Notes under the pieces: model-generated
The model's input: only the letters and a program-made list of their open reading frames with translations
The model's database searches: none
Told to the model about the DNA's origin: nothing
Assembly: GCA_002433025.1 (NCBI GenBank)
Contig: DJGZ01000064.1
Coordinates: 7,202-71,201 of the forward strand
Direction of reading: 5' to 3'
Source: Bacteroidales bacterium UBA5833
Lineage (GTDB): Bacteria > Bacteroidota > Bacteroidia > Bacteroidales > Lentimicrobiaceae
Length of the DNA: 64,000 nt
In this document: positions 34,567 to 48,000 of the stretch, piece after piece
How the letters are laid out: the number at the start of each line of letters is the position of its first letter
Numbering within the stretch: position 1 is the stretch's first letter
Program-made: the position numbers and the translations under genes

Positions 34567-35679
34567 TCAGAACGGACAGCATTCAAGCTCTTGTTTCGAA
34601 CGGTAATTCCTGTTTGAGAACCCAAAGCCTCCGCTACTGCGTCCGCGGTTGAAAATATTAAAATCATCCAGTTCGAGAATGATGGATACTTCATGAGAGC
34701 AGCCTGTAACAGTTCTGATTTCAGTAAGTACGAAGTCGTAGGTATAGTTGATTTTCATGCGGGTAGCGCCCGAAAGCGGAGCATTCAGCCCCAGCATAAA
34801 TATCAGGTCATTCGATTTGGTAAGCTCCGTGGTACGGTTGCGAAACCAAACCCCTGTATAGATAGAGGATTTCAGGATATTCACCCCAACGGCATAGGTT
34901 TTAAAATCGGCCTGCGATTCATAAATAAAACCCGGATTGAACTTAAATGTCCCTTTATTGGATTCCTGACGCTGGAAATATAGTTTATCACCTCCGCCGT
35001 CGATTTCAAGAATAATATCACCGGTAATGGCCAGTTTTCGTGGCAGTGGAGAAGTAAGTCCCAGAAACGACTCATTGGGCCTGAACAAATGATGGACGGC
35101 AACCCCGAAAGTTCCCTGAATGGCACTGAAAGTATTACTGCTTTCCGTAAATCGGAAGATACCACCGGCAGAGAAATCGGGATAGAAGACATTTCCGTTG
35201 TCCGGAGCCTGGAAACTCGATTCGTAGATATTTCCATAAACAGGGTTCAGTTGGTCGGTAAACACCAGGTTATCCCAGTTCAGTCTTTTCTGCACAAAGG
35301 AGGTCATGATACCTACCTGGGTTACCATATTTTCCTGCAAAGGAACCCTCACCGAAGTGGAAAGCCCGACGCTTGACGTTTTCAGGTATCCCGTACCCGC
35401 ATTGTCACTCATCACAACCAGTCCGAGCCCGCCGGAGCCGGGGATATTGCGTTCGGCGATATCCATGCTGAAGGTGTAAGAGCGCAGGTCTCCCGGAAGT
35501 TGCGGCCACTGTTCGCGTATGTTAAACCTTGCACGCAAGCCCGGGTTAAGTCCCACGGCAGCCGGATTATAATAAACCGGGTTGTTGTAGAATTGTGAGA
35601 AAAGCGGATCCTGTGCCACCGCGGTTTTAACAACCATCAGGGATAAAATGATCAGTAGGTATAAGCTTGTCTTTTTCAT
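34567..35679 (-). CDS. PorP/SprF-family T9SS outer-membrane protein
   Basis: A 370-residue protein with a signal peptide (LYLLIILSLMVVKTAVAQ) and the family's start of the mature part, DPLFSQFYNNPVYYNPAAVG. The rest alternates polar and hydrophobic residues like an outer-membrane beta barrel (for example NTFSAIQGTFGVAVHHLF, TRMKINYTYDFVLTEI). PorP/SprF proteins belong to the type IX secretion system, and in Flavobacterium SprF is needed to export the adhesin SprB, whose gene is adjacent. Here the gene lies 41 bases downstream of the giant type B cargo gene and shares its transcript, so it is very likely that protein's dedicated secretion or attachment partner. Confidence 0.93.
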   Translation of the reverse strand: MKKTSLYLLIILSLMVVKTAVAQDPLFSQFYNNPVYYNPAAVGLNPGLRARFNIREQWPQLPGDLRSYTFSMDIAERNIPGSGGLGLVVMSDNAGTGYLKTSSVGLSTSVRVPLQENMVTQVGIMTSFVQKRLNWDNLVFTDQLNPVYGNIYESSFQAPDNGNVFYPDFSAGGIFRFTESSNTFSAIQGTFGVAVHHLFRPNESFLGLTSPLPRKLAITGDIILEIDGGGDKLYFQRQESNKGTFKFNPGFIYESQADFKTYAVGVNILKSSIYTGVWFRNRTTELTKSNDLIFMLGLNAPLSGATRMKINYTYDFVLTEIRTVTGCSHEVSIILELDDFNIFNRGRSSGGFGFSNRNYRSKQELECCPF

Positions 35680-35720
35680 GACTGTGATTTTTTCCTTTTG
35701 TCAGTTAATCTGCGTTCGGT

Positions 35721-36047
35721 TTACCTGATCAGCGTTACAGTGCCATAGGTTTTTTCAGGCATATTGCTGCGCTTACCTACATCGTTGCCCCGCCAGATGG
35801 TCCCATCCTTAAAGATGGCGGTAGCTTTCCACATGTAGGTATCCTGAGGCAGCAGGTTTCCGTTGAATACGCCATTCCATCCTTCAGCCGGAGCGCCGTT
35901 GGCATCCAGTTCGCTCGATGTCCAGAGGAGATTTCCCCAGGTGTCATAAACCTCAATGGTATACTTACTCAGGTTGATACCCACCGGTTTGAAGAGCCTA
36001 ACTGCTGCATTCGGGTTGTTGGGTGAGAAGGCATTGGGTACCCATAG
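35721..36047 (-). other. Type B T9SS C-terminal domain of the giant protein
   Basis: The last 108 codons encode the gliding motility-associated (CHU_C-type) C-terminal domain: LWVPNAFSPNNPNA, YTIEVYDTWGNLLW, GWNGVFNGNLLPQDTYMW and a final KTYGTVTLIR. Type B domains differ from type A in being longer and often needing a PorP/SprF-like partner. Confidence 0.92.
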
Positions 36048-39000
36048 CCCTTTGAACATCAGGCTGTAGTCTACTTTAAGGGTGTCAGGGCAGCCGAACT
36101 CATTGATGGTAACCAGGGTCACTGCATAGGTTCCGTCGCCGGGGAAGTCAACCACGGGTTCGATTTCGAATGATTGTATGCCTGTGCTGAAATCCCACTC
36201 ATAAGCCGTTGCGCCAATGGAGCCGTTGTTGAAAAGTACCCTTCCCTGTGTATTTTCATAGTTTTCCGTCAAAGAAAAGGCGCTGATGGGTTTGGGGTTT
36301 ACAACCAGGGTGGTGGATGCGGTATCGCGGCAACCAAAGTTGTCAACCACAATCAGTTCAACATTGTAGGTTCCGGTATTCTTAAATACGAAGTGGGGAT
36401 TCTGAACACCGGCCAGGCCAAGCATGTTGAGCGAATCGCTGAATCTCCACCACCATTGCCCGATTGTTGTGTCTCCGGTTTCGGTAAGGTCGTTGAACAA
36501 GGTGTGGTTGTTCTGACAAGCCAGGCTGTAGCTGAAGTTGGCTTCCGGCAGATTGTGCACGGTGAGCGGGTGGCTTGTAGTATCGGTGCAGCCAAGTACG
36601 TTGGTAACGGTGAGCAGGGTATTGTATATGCCGGGCTTGTCGTATCTGTAAGCGGGATTTCTGGCAGAGGTGGTGTCGTAAACCGAGTTGGGGTCGCCGA
36701 AATCCCAGAACCAGCGGTCAATCTTTGATCCGGTCCATTCCGACTGATCGGTATAGATGGTGTTGCTGTTCAGGCAGACATCCGGAGCAAAGAACCTGGC
36801 GATGGGCGATGTAAGTACGTTAACAGTGATGGTTGTAGTATCGCTGACGGACTTACCCGAAACGGTGGTTGACACAATCAGGCTTACATGGTAGCTGCCG
36901 CTCACTTGATAGGTATGGGTTACCGAAGGACGTGGCTCATTGTATATCAGGGTGTCACCGTCGCCGAAAATCCACTCCCACCTGTCAATCGGATTACCGC
37001 AGATTGAGTAATCCTCGAATGTAAGGGCGTGCCGTTCGCAGCTCAGGGTGTCAACCGATGCAAATACCGCGCTGATGCATGGCATGCGTTCAACATCCTG
37101 TGTAAATACTGCCATGCAGCCATGTTCCGAAATGGTGGTCAGGCTCACATTAAAGATGCCAGAAGTGTTATAGAAGTGGCTCGTATTGGCAGGGCCTGCA
37201 GTAAGGGTGTCGGATGTGCCGTCGCCATAGTTCCAGATCCAGGTAGCGATACCTGAGCCATTGCCAGCCGACAGGTCAGTGAAGTAGATGGTGCTGTCGC
37301 AGGAGCCGGCAACATAGCTGAAGCCCGGGACAGGAAGTTCAAGCACTTCTACCCGCTTGTAAACGGTAGTCTGGCAATTGTTGATATCCGTTGCAACCAG
37401 CGAAACCAGGTAGGAACCGGTATTCTGGAAGAAATGGACCGGGTTGCGCAGGATTGAGGTGTTGTGAATTCCTGAATTGACATCGTCGAAATTCCATTGG
37501 AAGGCAACCAGTGAATCTCCGGCCGGTGCAATCAGTAACGGGTTGAACAGGGTGGTGTCGCCATGGCAGGTTACCGTATGTTCAATCTCAACCTGAAGAC
37601 CTTCAGGAATACATACTTCCTGAATCAGGGTATCCACACAGCCGCGCATGTCAGTAACAACCAGCTGCACATTGTAACAACTGTCCGTGTGATAGAAGTT
37701 GTGATGCGGATGCTGAAGTGTTGAAGTATAGCCGGGGGCAAAGGTCCATTCCCAATTGGTGATGGCCCCCATGTAGCTCGAAGAAGCATCCTGGAAGTAA
37801 ACCGATCCGTTTGAACAGGCATTGGTAATATAGCTGAATGCTGCAACGGGCGCGGGGAATATCTGCACCGGCATGGTGATGCTGCCCTGGCAACCGCTGA
37901 TGCTGGTTACGGTCAGGGTAACATTGTATAATCCCTGTGCTGAATAATGGTACTCAGGGTGCTGCAAGGTTGAAGTATCGGTGCCTGGCGCTACGTTGGG
38001 ATCGTTGAAATTCCAGAACCATCCGGTGATCTGTTCTCCGGTTACTGCATACGAAAGGTCACTGAAACTGGTTGTGTTACCGGTGCAGCCGCTTACAAAA
38101 CTGAAGGCAGCTACAGGGATGGCGCCGATATTCACTGTTTGTGTGATGCTGTTGGAGCAACCATCGTTGTTGAACACGGTCAGGGTAACCTGGAAACTTC
38201 CTGCTACATTGTAAACATGAACCGGGTAAGTGACATTTGAAACAGGTGTTCCGTCGCCGAAATTCCATTCGAAAGATGCGATGGAGTTAAGGTCCATAAT
38301 TGCGGTATCAGGCTCAAATGCTACAGGTTCGCTGACGCAGGTACCGGAGGTGATGATATAGGCCACTGCCGGCGGAGGAGTGATAACCACGTCATGTTGC
38401 ACACTGTTTATACATCCGCTGGCGCTGGTTGCTTCAAGGGTTACAGTGTATGTTCCGGCCGTGTTGAAGATATGAACCGGATGCTGCAGGTTGGAAGTGT
38501 TGGCAATACCTGAAGCGGGATCGCCGAAGTTCCAGAGCCATTGTACAATTACAGTGCCGCCATTGGTAGCTGTAAGGTCGGTAAATGCCACCTGGCTTCC
38601 CTGGCATCCTTCGTCGAAGGTGAATTCGGCAACTGGGCCGGGTACAATCACCACATTCATACTTGAAGAGGCATCGCAACCCTGCAGGTTTGTAATGGTC
38701 AGTGTTACGGTATATACACCGGCATTGGCATATACATGGCTTACATTCGGATTGCCCGGTGCAGTGACCAGTTGTGTGTTGCCATCGCCGAAGTCCCAGA
38801 ACCATGAGGTGATTATGCTGCCATTGGTTACAGACAGATCGTTGAACTGCACTTCTGAGCCGGAACAGGCCGGTGCATTGAATCCGAACATTGCCTGCGG
38901 GCCGGGAACCACACTTACCGGATGAACAGCTGTTGCTGTACAACCCTGGTCGTCGGTAATGGTCAGGCTGACGGTGAAAATCCCATGGGTAGCATAGATG

Positions 39001-42000
39001 TGTTGAGGATCAGCTTCCACCGAAGTGGTGCCGTCGCCAAACTCCCAGAACCAGCTAAGGGTGGTGGCAGGATTCACAAAGGTTGAACTGGTAAACTGAA
39101 TGGTATCGTTTGAACATGCATTGGTGAACACAAAGTCAACAACGGGAGCCGGAGCTATGGTAATGTCCATAGTAGTCGTATCGGCACAAGTATTGGCAGT
39201 GGTCACAATCAGGCTGACAGTGTATGTGCCGGGTTGTGCATAAGTATGTGCCGGGTTCTGCAGCGTTGAGGTGTTGTTTACCCCTGAAGTCGGATCGCCG
39301 AAATTCCAGTTCCAGTTGACGATGTTTCCGCCGCCGTTGGTCTGCGAAAGGTCGGTAAATGCAACCGGTTCGCCGAGACAAGCCGTAGCTGCATCGAAAT
39401 TGGCCACAGGATTCGGGGATACCACCACCTGGCGGGTAACGGTATTTTCGCACCCCAATGATGTGCTTATATTCAAAGTTACATTATAAACACCCGGGTT
39501 GGCATACTGGTGAACAACATTCGGGTTATTGGGGAAAGTAACAGTAGTTGAGTTTCCGTCGCCGAATATCCATTCCCATTCTGCGATATATCCGCTTGAA
39601 GCGTATGACAGGTCGTTGAATACAGTGGTAGTTTCGAAACAGGTAGGCTCGCTGAAGCTGAAGAAAGCAACCGGCAGCGCGCTAACTGTTACCAGATGGC
39701 TTACTGAGTTTGAACATCCGGCAGTATCGGTAACAGTGAGAACTACGGTATAATCTCCGGCAGCAGCGTACATGTGCTGAGGATTTTGCAGATTCGACTG
39801 TCCGCCATCACCAAATTGCCATGCGTAGCTTGCTATCGCATTTACATTGATTACTGTTTCGTCGGCAAAGAAGCTGGTAAGTGATGAAGCACACGATGCT
39901 TCCCAGGTGAACTCAACAGCAGGAGCTTCACCTACAACAACCTGCTTGGTAATAGTGCCGCTGCAATTGTTGAAGTTGGTTACCGTAAGGGTCACATTGT
40001 AAGTTCCCGGAGCACTGAAAATGTGCTGGGGATCTTCAAGATCCGATGTGTTGAAAATTCCGGATGCAGGATCGTCAAAATTCCATGCCCAGCTTACCAC
40101 ATTGCCTGCGCCGTTGGGGAAGGAGGCATCCTGGAAGTTAACCAGCAAGTCTTCGCAAAGGGTAGTGTAGTAGAAGTTGGCAACAGGATTGGGCGTTACT
40201 GTTACCTGTGTAGACCAGGTATTTTCACAGCCGAAGGAATTCAGCACGTTGAGTGTTACTTCAAAGATACCCGCATTGGCATAGGTATGCGCAACATTTG
40301 GATCATTGGGGAAGTAAATGGTATCTGTGGCAGATCCGTCACCGTAATTCCATACCCAGCGTGTAATGTAACCATTTTCGGTCGATGACAGGTTGTGGAA
40401 TTGTGTTGATTCTCCCATGCAATTGGGGGTGTCGAAACTGAAGAAGGCAATGGGTGTACTGCGGATTTCAACGATGTGGGTGAGTAATGATGAATACCCT
40501 GAAGTATCTGTTGCCGTGAGTGTTACGTTATAGGCCCCCGGAGCCGGGAAGGTATGGGTCGGATTCATTTCATTGGAATAGAATCCGTCGCCGAAATTCC
40601 AGTGCCATACTGCAATTGCATTGATGTCGGTAACCGACGGATCAACCTCGAAATTTGTGGGTTGGCCTGCACAAACCGGGCTCCAGGTAAATTCGATATC
40701 CGGAGTCTGGTTGATGAAGATTACCATTTCGTCGCTGTAACTGCCGCAATATGAGGCGCTTTCAGCCGTCAGAATCAATGTGACCGATCCGTTGGAAATG
40801 TCTCCGGCACTTGGTTGATAGGTCGGGGTGAGGGTATTGCCATTTATGAAGGTCCCGTTTCCGGTGGAAGACCATGCATAACTTAAGGCATTGGTGACCG
40901 ATGCTCCCGAAACCGTATGGTTGCACAGCTTACAGATCGTCACATCCGGTCCGGCGTTTACCTGGGCCAGCGGAATGATGGTAAGTGACTGGCTGTCGGT
41001 GGCATCAGCACACGGAGGATTTGAAGCAATAAGGGTTAGTGTTACACTGCCTGCAGCAATATCGGCCGGACTGGGGATGTATGTAGCTGTGAGGGACGAT
41101 CCATTGATGAATGTACCGGTTCCGCTGGTGGTCCAGATTACCGTTGCATAATCGTAGGCCACGGCATCGGCAATGACGTACTGTTCACCCTGGCAGATCT
41201 GCCCGTCGGTACCTGCATCTGCAAGCGGAGCATATCTGATAAGCAATGTCATATCATCGGAATCGCTTCCTGAGCATGGCATGGATGAAATACCGGTTAA
41301 AGTCAGCACTACGCTGCCGGCAGCGATATCGGCCGGGCTTGGGATATACTCCGGATTTAAAGCATTGGCATTACTAAAGCTTCCTGAACCCGATGATGAC
41401 CACAGCAGGTTGCTGTATCCTGCAGCCGAAGCTGTCATCAGCGTATAGGATGAACCTTCGCAGATGGCTGCATCAATGCCTGCATTTACCATTACTTCGC
41501 GCTGAATGTTGAGTTGCTTGTAATCGGTTACCACCGGACAAGCGCCGTTGCTGGCTGAAAGGGTCAGAACCACCGATCCGGCAGCTATATCAGCAGTACT
41601 GGGGGTATATGTAGGATTCAGGGTGTTGATGTTTACCCAGCTACCTGTTCCTGATGAACTCCAGACCAGCATGGCATAATTGGCTGCAGAAGCATCGTTA
41701 ATGGTGTAGCTTGAGCCTTCGCAGATGGTTTCATCAAGACCTGCATCAACCAGTGGCGTTTCGCTGATGGTGAGGGTTTTGTTATCGGCTATAGGATCGG
41801 TACAAGGTGCCAGCGGATTCACGGTAAGTGTAAGGATTACATAACCGTTGGCAAGGTCTCCGGCACTTGGGACATAGGTAGGCATTATATTGCCGGCATT
41901 CACCAGTAAACCGCTTCCGAATGAAACAGTCCATTGCAGACTTGAATAATTGGTGGCAGATGCGCCGGTTACAGGAGCCGGACCGAAGCAGATATTCAGG

Positions 42001-45000
42001 TCGTCGCCGGCATCAACCGTAGCGCCAGGGGTAATGGAGAGCACCATAAAGTCTGACTGATCACTGCATGGACTGTTGCCATAGGCAGTAAGGGTAAGGG
42101 TAACATTTCCGGCGGCAAGGTCAGCAGCTGAAGGAATGTATGTTGCATTCACTTCGGTAGGATTGGTAAAGGTGCCGGTACCCGAGCTGGTCCAGAGAAT
42201 ATCTGAATAGTTTGCTGCTGAGGCGCCTGCAAGATAGAAGTTGTCGCCATAGCATGCTTGTCCGTTAGGGCCGGCATTGGCCTGGGCTGCGCCGTTTATG
42301 GTAAGAATCAACGCATCGCTGGCCTGAACCGAACAAGGTGCGATAGGATTGGCGGTCAGCGTAAGGAATACCATACCATTGCTGATGTCGGCTCCGCTGG
42401 GAATATAGGTAGGCGTAAGTGTTCCGTTATTTATAAAGACACCTGTGCCGCTTGTACTCCAGTTAAGGCTTGAGTAATTTGAGGCCGAGGCTCCTGAAAC
42501 AATAAACTGGGAACCACCGCAGATTTCTGCATCAGCACCTGCATTGGCTGTGGCTTCAGGAATAAAATACAATACCAGATCATCAGAAGCATTGGCGCAT
42601 GGGCTGTTTGCATATCCTGTGAGGGTAAGGGTTACAGTACCGGCTGCTATATCTGCAGGAGATGGATTATAAATGGTAACCAGGGTGGCATTGTTTGAGA
42701 AACTTCCTGTTCCGCTGCTGGTCCACTGTAAAGCCAGATAATTGGAGGCCGTTGCATCGCTGATGGTATAGGATCCCGGAGGGCAAATGGCCGCATCGGT
42801 TCCGGCAAACACCTGAGGTGTGCGCACAATGGTCAGTTGCATGGCATCGGTCACATTTCCGGTACATGGGGCCAACGGTGTGGCAACTAAGCTGAGAATT
42901 ACTCCTCCGTTGGTGATATCGGCCATACTGGGTATGTAAGTAGGATTAAGCGTATTGCCATTCATAATTACCCCGGTTCCGCTGCTTATCCAGCTGATTG
43001 ACTGATAGTTTGCAGCCGAAGCTCCTGAAATGGTATGCTGCATGCCTTCGCAAATGGTTACATCAGCACCGGCATTCACAGTTGCAGGCATGGAGAGATT
43101 CAGGATTATATCGTCGCTTACATTACTGCATGGAGCATTGGCATAGCCGGTAAGGGTAAGGGTTACAGTTCCGATGGTTATATCCTGAGCTGAAGGATTG
43201 TAGGTTGTAACCAGTGCATTTGCATCGCTGAAGGAGCCTGTTCCGTTAGTGCTCCACTGAAGCATGGTTGCAAAAGCTGCTGTGGCTGTAGTGGTGGTGT
43301 ATGGTCCGGCGGGGCAAAGGGTAGTATCATCACCGGCAAAAATCTGAGGATTGCGCGATATGGTGACAACAGTAGCATCACTGGCAGCAGTTGCACATGG
43401 AGAAACCGGTGTGGCAGTCAGGCTCAGAATTACTGTGCCGTTTGTGATATCGGCAATGCCCGGGAGGTAGGTCGGGGTGAGCGAATTGCCGTTAATAAAT
43501 GTTCCGGTCCCGGATGTAGCCCAGTTTAATGACTGGTAATTTGAAGCCGATGCTCCGGTAATACTTATCATGCTGCCTTCGCAGATCAGATGATCAGGCC
43601 CGGCATTGGCTACAGGAGCATTTGAAAGCAACAGCACAATATTGCTGCTTGCCGGTGAACAGGGGCTGTTTGCATACCCTGTTAATGTCAGGGTAACAGC
43701 ACCATTGGTAATATCTGCAGCTGAGGGGGTGTAAACAGTTACCAGGTTGTTGGGGCCCGAGAAGGTGCCTGTTCCGGTGGTTGTCCACTCAATATAGCTG
43801 TAGTTTGAAGCTGTTGCAGTGCTTGTGGTATAAGGGCCTGCCGGACATAAACTCATGTCGTTACCGGCAAATACCATAGGAGTCCGGGTGATATTCAACT
43901 GCATGGCGTCAATGGCCTGAACTGCGCACGGAGCCAGCGGGTTGGCTGTAAGGGTAAGCGTCACCCAGCCGTTGTTGATATCGGCAACACTCGGTATGTA
44001 AGTCGGTGTTAAGGTATTGCCGTTCACAATGGTACCACTGCCCGAAGTTGTCCAGAAAACAGACTGGTATCCCGATGCAGTTCCGTTGACAATCACATTC
44101 TCACCTTCGCAAATCAGGCGGTCGGGGCCGGCATTGGCTACAGGTGATGGTACAAGTACCAGCACAATATCGTCGCTTACATTTGAACACGGGCTGTTGG
44201 CATAACCCGTCAGTGTCAGGGTTACCGATCCGTTGCTGATGTCGGCGGCACTCGGGCTGTAAACGGTTACCAATGAAGTGGGATCGGTAAAGGTTCCGGT
44301 TCCATTGGTTGTCCAGAGTAAATTTGTATAGTTGCTGGCAGTTGCACTCAGGGTGGTGTACTGGTTGGGCGGGCACAAACTTGTGTTGTTGCCGGCAAAT
44401 ACCTGGGGTGCGCGGTTAATGGTTACCATAAGCGCGTCTGTTGCCGGGTTGGCGCAGGGGGTCATGGGCCATGCAGTCAAAGTAAGTGACACCAGCCCGC
44501 TGTTGATATCCAGCGCACTGGGGATGTATGTCGGAGTGAGTGTGTTTCCGTTCAGGAACAGGCCTGAACCGGTGGTTGACCAGCTCAACGACTGATAGTT
44601 GCCGGCAGTGGCCAGCGAAATATTGATGTTGCTGCCTTCACAGATGTTAAAGTCAGTTCCGGCGTAAGCCGTGGGTGCATTGGATATGCTCAGCAGCATG
44701 GAACTTTGCGCTGCCATGGTGCATGGGCCGAATCCAACAGCCGAGAGCGTAAGTATTACACTTCCGGTTGAAATATCACCAGCCGAAGGTACATAGGTAG
44801 GATCAAGGTTGCCATTGTTCACAAAGAACCCTGAGCCTGAACTTGTCCAAACCAATGTTGAATAATTGGTTGCTGTTGCATCGGTAATGGTATAGTTCGA
44901 TCCGGCACATATACTGGCATTGGAACCTGCATCTGCATCCGGCTGAGGAATTACACTTACTGTAATGGTGTTTGAAGGAGCTGATGTACATCCGTTGGCA

Positions 45001-48000
45001 TCGGTTACGGTTACAAAATAGTTACCCGCGGCGCTTACCAGGATGTTGCGGGTGGTCTGCCCGTTGTTCCAGAAATATCCGGCATAACCAGCAGGCGCCG
45101 AAAGAGTTACTGATTCACCATCGCAAATGGTGGTGGGGCCCAGCGCTACAATAGTGGGAGGAACAGCAGGTGAATAAACTGTTACCACTATTACATTCGA
45201 CGGATCGCTGATACATCCGTTGGCATCAGTTACCTGCACCGAATAACTTCCCGAAACTGTTACAGTAATGCTTTGGGTTGTTTCGCCATTCGACCATAAA
45301 TATCCGCCATATCCGGCAGGTGCGGTAAGCATTACACTACCACCACTGCAGAACATAACAGGACCGTTGGCAACAATAGTTGGTGTTGGCGGCTGAAGCA
45401 CAGTAACGCTTACCGGTGCCGAAGGCTGACTCGAACATCCGATATTGTCGGTGACAATTACAGTGTATGAACCTGAAACTGATACAGTTATACTTTGGGT
45501 TGTTTCGCCATTCGACCAGAGATATGAAGCATATCCAGGAGTTGCTGTCAGTACCACACTGCCTCCGTTACAGAACGTAGTCGGGCCATTGGCAATGATA
45601 GCGGGTGTTGCAGGATAAGGATTTACATTTACGGTTACCGATGCCGATGGCATGCTGCTGCATCCGTAAAGATCGCTTACTGTTACAGAGAATACACCGC
45701 TTGATGTAACCAGAATACTTTGGGTTGTTTCACCGTTTGACCACAGGTAGGATGCATATCCGGCTGGAGCCGAAAGGGTTACACTACCGCCTGCACAGAA
45801 ATTGAGTGGTCCGCCGGGTGTGATTACCGGGGTGGGCGGCGCAGGATGAACAGTTACAGTTACATTGGCCGAAGGCAGGCTGGTACAGCCAAATGCATCG
45901 GTTACAGTAACATTGAATACACCGCTGGTGGTTACTGTTATACTCTGTGATGTTTGTCCGTTGCTCCACAAGTATGACGCATATCCGGCAGGAGCCGAGA
46001 GAATAACACTTCCACCCTGGCACAGATCGGTTGGTCCGCTGGCGGTTACATCAGGAACAAACAGCATGTGAACATTTACAGTTATTTCATTTGACGGAAG
46101 ACTTGCACAACCAGCTGCATCACTGGCTACCACTGAATAAGTACCATAAGTATTTACGATAATACTTTGGGTGGTCATTCCGTTCGACCAGAGGTAAGAA
46201 GCATATCCGGCAGTTGCAGTAAGCTCGACACTTCCTCCTTCGCAGAATTCAATAGGTCCGTTGGCGGTGATTACCGGAGCAACCGGCATAGGATTAACGG
46301 TTACAGCGAGGGTAGATGTATTTCCGTTTCCGCATGTGTTCTGCGGAGTTACAGTTATATCGCCTGAAATGGCCGTTATTGAGAAATCAACAGTAATGAT
46401 GTTGGTTCCGGTTCCGGCAACCACTGTTGCTCCGGCAGGAACTGTCCACTGGTATGCTGTTGCACCGCTCACAGGATTGATTGAGTAAATCACACCTGAA
46501 GTATTCTGGCAAATGGCAGCAGGGCCCATGATCATGCCCGGGTTTCCGGGAAGAGGACTAACAGTTACTGCATAAGCAGCTGACACTGGGCCACTACCGC
46601 ATGCACTTGAAGCAGTTACGAATATGTTGCCTGAAACTGCCGACATGGAGAAATCAACCACAATGCTTGAAGTATTGGCTCCGGAAACAATAGTAGCTCC
46701 CGAGGGAAGAATCCAGTTGTATGAAGTAGCATACTGTACTGGAATTACTGAATAAACAACTCCTGCCTGGCCGGCACAAACATTCTGTGGTCCGCTGATT
46801 ACCGGTGAAGCGGTTGGCAGGGAGCTGATGGTGAGTGTCATGGCATCGGTATGTGAACCAAAGCAAGGTGCTGCTCCCTGAACTGTCAGGATCAGATTTA
46901 CTGAACCTGCTACGCGATCGGCATTTGAAGGAATATAGGTAGGAGTGAGTGATGCTGCATTTACCAGTGTTCCGGTGCCCGAGGATGTCCAGTTAAGCGT
47001 GGTGTACCCTGAAGCTGTTGCACCGGTTACATTATAACTAACGCCGAAACAAATCTCAGCATCAGGGCCGGCATTGGCCAAAGGCCCGTTGGCAAAGGTA
47101 ATTACCATTTCGTCACTGATATTTCCAGTACATGGTGCGCTCGAAACTGCTGTTAATGTAAGGATTACATTTCCGTTCAGGTAATCCTGAGCACTCGGAA
47201 TGTAAGTCGGGCTGAGTGTATTACCGCTGACAAGAGTTCCGGTACCGGTGCTGCTCCAGCTGATGGCTGCATAGTTGGTGGCCGAAGCTCCTGTTACAGT
47301 ATAGCTGCTTCCGCTGCAAACCTGTGCGTCAGGACCGGCATATGCTGTAGCTGTATTCAGAATGGTAAGCAGCATATTGTCCTGCAGATTGGTAAAGCAG
47401 GGTGAGTTGCCTTGTACATGCATGGTAAGGGTAACAGCGCCTAAAGCTACGTCGCCTGCACCCGGTGTATATGTTGGATACAGGGTATTCTGGTTGGCAA
47501 AGGTTCCTGTTCCTGAAGATGTCCAGTTAATGCTTGAATAATTGCTTGCCGATGAAGTACTTACGGTAAATGGAGTGGTGCCGCAGGTGCTGCCGTCAAC
47601 TCCGGCGCTGGCGGTTACTGGTGCTCCGATGGTAAGTATCATCTGGCTGGCTGTCTGATTGTTGCAAGGACTTACTCCTGTAGCAGTGAGGGTGAGTGTT
47701 ACCGAGCCGGCAGCAATGTCGCCTGCACTTGGGGTATACACCGGATTTACCAATGCACTGTTTGAGAAGAAACCTGTTCCACTGCTGGTCCAGTATACTG
47801 ATGAATAATTCGCAGCAGAGGCGTTGATCAGCTGATAAGTGCTGCCACAGGCAACTGCATTGGGGCCTGCGTTGGCAACCGGCAATCTTTGAATGGTAAG
47901 CACCATAAAATCAGCGGCAACAGTGTTGCATGGAGGTGCTCCCTGAAGGGTCATTGTAAGGATAACTGATCCTGAAGCAATATCTCCTGCACTTGGGTAA

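Noticed and set aside
36174..36728. A 184-codon rightward open frame inside the giant gene, and many similar ones across 36-59 kb
   Set aside because: They lie opposite a single continuous coding frame with strong domain content, follow its repeat period, and have no family resemblance.
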